DNA of 64,000 nucleotides. Source: Sphingomonas sp. Leaf339. GTDB lineage: Bacteria; Pseudomonadota; Alphaproteobacteria; Sphingomonadales; Sphingomonadaceae. Numbering within the stretch: position 1 is the stretch's first letter; every line of letters starts with the position of its first letter. Below, in pieces: positions 62,535 through 64,000 of this stretch. Under the pieces are notes generated by a model. The model saw nothing but the letters and a program-made list of their open reading frames with translations, searched no databases and was not told the origin of the DNA. The translations under genes were made by a program, and so were the position numbers. The stretch covers positions 381,733 through 445,732 of the forward strand of contig NZ_LMRS01000023.1 in the NCBI RefSeq assembly GCF_001426195.1, written 5' to 3'.

Positions 62535-62792
62535 ATGATCAAGAAGATTCTCATCGCTGCGGTTGTAACCGCGGGACTTGGTTCCCCCGCCTTTGCAGAT
62601 ATGCCAGGCAAAAACTGGATCAGCAGCGCTAAGGTAAAGGCCATGCTTTCCAAGCGAGGCTATCGGGTCACGAAGCTGGAAGCCGACGATGGCCATTGGG
62701 AAGGCGAAGCCCGCAAAGCCAAAGTGAACTACGAATTTCACGTCGACCCGCATTCCGGTGCCATCACAAAGATGGAGCGTGATCACTCTTAG
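62535..62792 (+). CDS. Periplasmic PepSY-like domain protein
   Basis: An 85-residue protein from ATG 62535, with AAGGAG 8 bases upstream. A signal peptide (MIKKILIAAVVTAGLGSPAF) precedes one PepSY-type domain: WISSAKVKAMLSKRGYRVTK, EADDGHWEGEARK and FHVDPHSGAITKME. PepSY domains inhibit proteases or sense periplasmic conditions. It is divergent from the ABC operon. Confidence 0.85.
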   Translation: MIKKILIAAVVTAGLGSPAFADMPGKNWISSAKVKAMLSKRGYRVTKLEADDGHWEGEARKAKVNYEFHVDPHSGAITKMERDHS

Positions 62793-62916
62793 TCGTGCGG
62801 ACACGACGCGCGTTACGCCCACGTTGGACGTGGCGCCTTTGTGTCATAATTCGACTACTGAAAGACCGCTAGTTTAAGCCGGTTCGTGTTTTACCAGTAG
62901 TTGGCGATCTAAAGAC

Positions 62917-63333
62917 CTAGGCGACGTTCGGTAGTCCCTGTGCAAACATGATCAGCACCGCACGAAGCTCGCTATTTCTTACAGCTCCAATCGCTGTGTT
63001 GATGGGCATCCAGCATCGCTGTCGCTGGTGCATTTCCGGCCAGCTTTTGTTTTCCTGACGAACCAGCATCGGAAACGCCTGAACAGCTACCATCTCGGCT
63101 TGGCCGTCGTCTTGAGTTTTCAACTGATGGTAGGTCCCAACAAGTAGGGCGCTAATCGTGCCTGTAACGCCGGCTTCCTCAAACGCCTCACGAGCGGCAG
63201 ATCGGTGCGCTGGCATTCCCTGCTTTACCTTACCCTTGGGCAATACCCACCTGGATCGCTTTCGAGAAGTGACTAGCAGAACCTCGATGCCATTCAGGCG
63301 GCTGTTGCGATATGGTATAGCGGCAGACTGCAA
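62917..63333 (-). CDS. Nudix hydrolase, diphosphoinositol-polyphosphate-phosphohydrolase-like
   Basis: A 138-residue protein from TTG 63333. The Nudix box is GKVKQGMPAHRSAAREAFEE followed by AGVTG. The REAFEEAG part with the metal-binding glutamates is intact, but the first glutamate of the consensus (G-x5-E) is methionine, as in some DIPP-like members. WVLPKGK precedes it. The substrate is unknown, probably a nucleotide or polyphosphate. Confidence 0.88.
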   Translation of the reverse strand: MQSAAIPYRNSRLNGIEVLLVTSRKRSRWVLPKGKVKQGMPAHRSAAREAFEEAGVTGTISALLVGTYHQLKTQDDGQAEMVAVQAFPMLVRQENKSWPEMHQRQRCWMPINTAIGAVRNSELRAVLIMFAQGLPNVA

Positions 63334-63892
63334 AATGATGTCACTACCTAATCGATGGCAATGCGGTGGGCATCATCTAACGTGACCATGGGGAACCACG
63401 CAATCGAAACACCTACCGGTCTTGCCGGAGAGCCATGCTCGGCTGTTTCGATCGCACGCATCGAATTTGAACGACGTCGCGCATAGCATGAACGAGCAGA
63501 TCGGCGAGGGTGGCTTCGACAAGATGCTCCGGCTCGCCCTTTCCGATCCCGATGGGGAGGTTTGGCGCTACTCCATCGAGGTGTCAGGGCATGTCGTTGC
63601 CCAAGCGATCCCAGAATATGGCGCTGTGATGCAGCATCGTCTGCTATAGCCACCCACAATACCCTGAGCGAAAGTGGCTAGCGAGGACGTCGGAGGCAGA
63701 TCGGAACGACTGACTACGGGCGACGCCGGCCTAGCGGCTTTTGATCGCCTAATTTCCGCTATGCCCTGTCGGAAAACACATGTTGGTTGGCGACGGCGTT
63801 TTGCGACGATCAAAGGGCTACCATTCGAAATCACCTGTTTGTCGCACAGTCGTGATTACGACGCGGTTTTCCGCATATCTGACCGCTGAACG
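63334..63892. other. Stretch with no confident gene
   Basis: Short frames exist, such as 63488-63649 on the plus strand (MNEQIGEGGFDKMLRLALSD and on) and 63674-63889. Neither has a recognised family, and codon use is weak. The first is the better candidate for a small real protein. Confidence 0.4.
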
Positions 63893-64000
63893 GCGACAAT
63901 TGGTGATGGGGTGGACGCCCCCCGACTGCATCGATGTGCGATAGTGGAGGTGTTGCACACCACTGAGGGAGGCGTCCGTGTCAGAGGTTACCACGATCGG
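63893..64000 (+). mobile_element. Left end of an IS110-like insertion element (runs off the window)
   Basis: The transposase start is at 63978. Before it lies a short non-coding leader with nested small inverted repeats (GGGG...CCCC near 63909-63925, GTGG...CCAC near 63945-63964). In IS110-type elements the non-coding end encodes the bridge RNA that guides the recombinase. The left boundary is not defined by visible terminal repeats; IS110 elements usually have none. Confidence 0.6.
63978..64000 (+). CDS. IS110-family transposase, N-terminus only (partial)
   Basis: GTG at 63978 preceded by GAGGGAGG opens VSEVTTIG, matching the common IS110 transposase start (SEVTTIGLDLAK-like, from memory), where the aspartate two residues on is catalytic. 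The rest lies beyond the window. Confidence 0.6.

Overview
The window is high-GC alphaproteobacterial DNA that most resembles a Sphingomonas or close sphingomonad chromosome. The signs are a carotenoid cluster with crtB, crtI, crtY, crtZ and crtW, a long TonB-dependent receptor beside a flavin-dependent tryptophan halogenase-type protein, an HWE-type histidine kinase, a DUF177/ubiquinol-cytochrome c chaperone pair, a PEP-CTERM protein and many ATGA/GTGA gene overlaps. No rRNA, tRNA, tmRNA or CRISPR array was found. Taxonomy is inferred from gene content, not from a marker gene.

Positions 1-37200 look like core chromosome. In order they hold: a halogenase (cut by the window edge) and its TonB-dependent receptor; acetyl-CoA synthetase; a molbindin/ModE-like pair; a DbpA-type DEAD-box helicase; an HI0933-type flavoprotein; a GreA-family factor; a hotdog thioesterase; crtB with a LOG-family gene; a sensor kinase with a single-domain response regulator; an RlpA-like lipoprotein; crtY-crtI on the minus strand; and crtZ-crtW plus a third di-iron hydroxylase-like gene on the plus strand. 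Then follow a DUF2141 gene, a MipA/OmpV-like outer-membrane protein, two tandem exported Ferritin_2 proteins, thiC behind a TPP riboswitch, a RelE/RelB-type toxin-antitoxin pair, uracil-DNA glycosylase, an S41 peptidase, a PP2A-like phosphatase, a DUF177/chaperone operon and a BamE-like lipoprotein. One gene in this part (29057-29855) is frameshifted by a 10-bp tandem duplication.

From about 37300 the sequence becomes accessory. An NfrB-like glycosyltransferase is cut off after 212 residues at a short repeat. The next 5 kb has lower GC and carries an Excalibur-domain protein, unrecognised proteins, a PEP-CTERM-like protein, dispersed repeats and a possible small RNA. At 42556-53696 lies a partial prophage: a D12-class adenine methylase, an SRAP-family peptidase, an acyltransferase, a glycosidase-like protein, a large tail protein with an esterase-like centre, a GTA-type spike base protein, a lysis region with endolysin, and membrane and tail-associated genes. 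No terminase, portal or capsid gene is present. The last phage gene is broken where a pair of tyrosine recombinases begins, apparently two-thirds of a recombinase trio.

Positions 55600-64000 are a patchwork: a helicase-like remnant with an internal stop, a winged-helix regulator divergent from an S41 peptidase, and an ABC exporter operon whose downstream TonB-receptor gene has been deleted down to its plug domain and joined to the tail of a GNAT gene. A PepSY protein, a Nudix hydrolase and the left end of an IS110-like element close the window.
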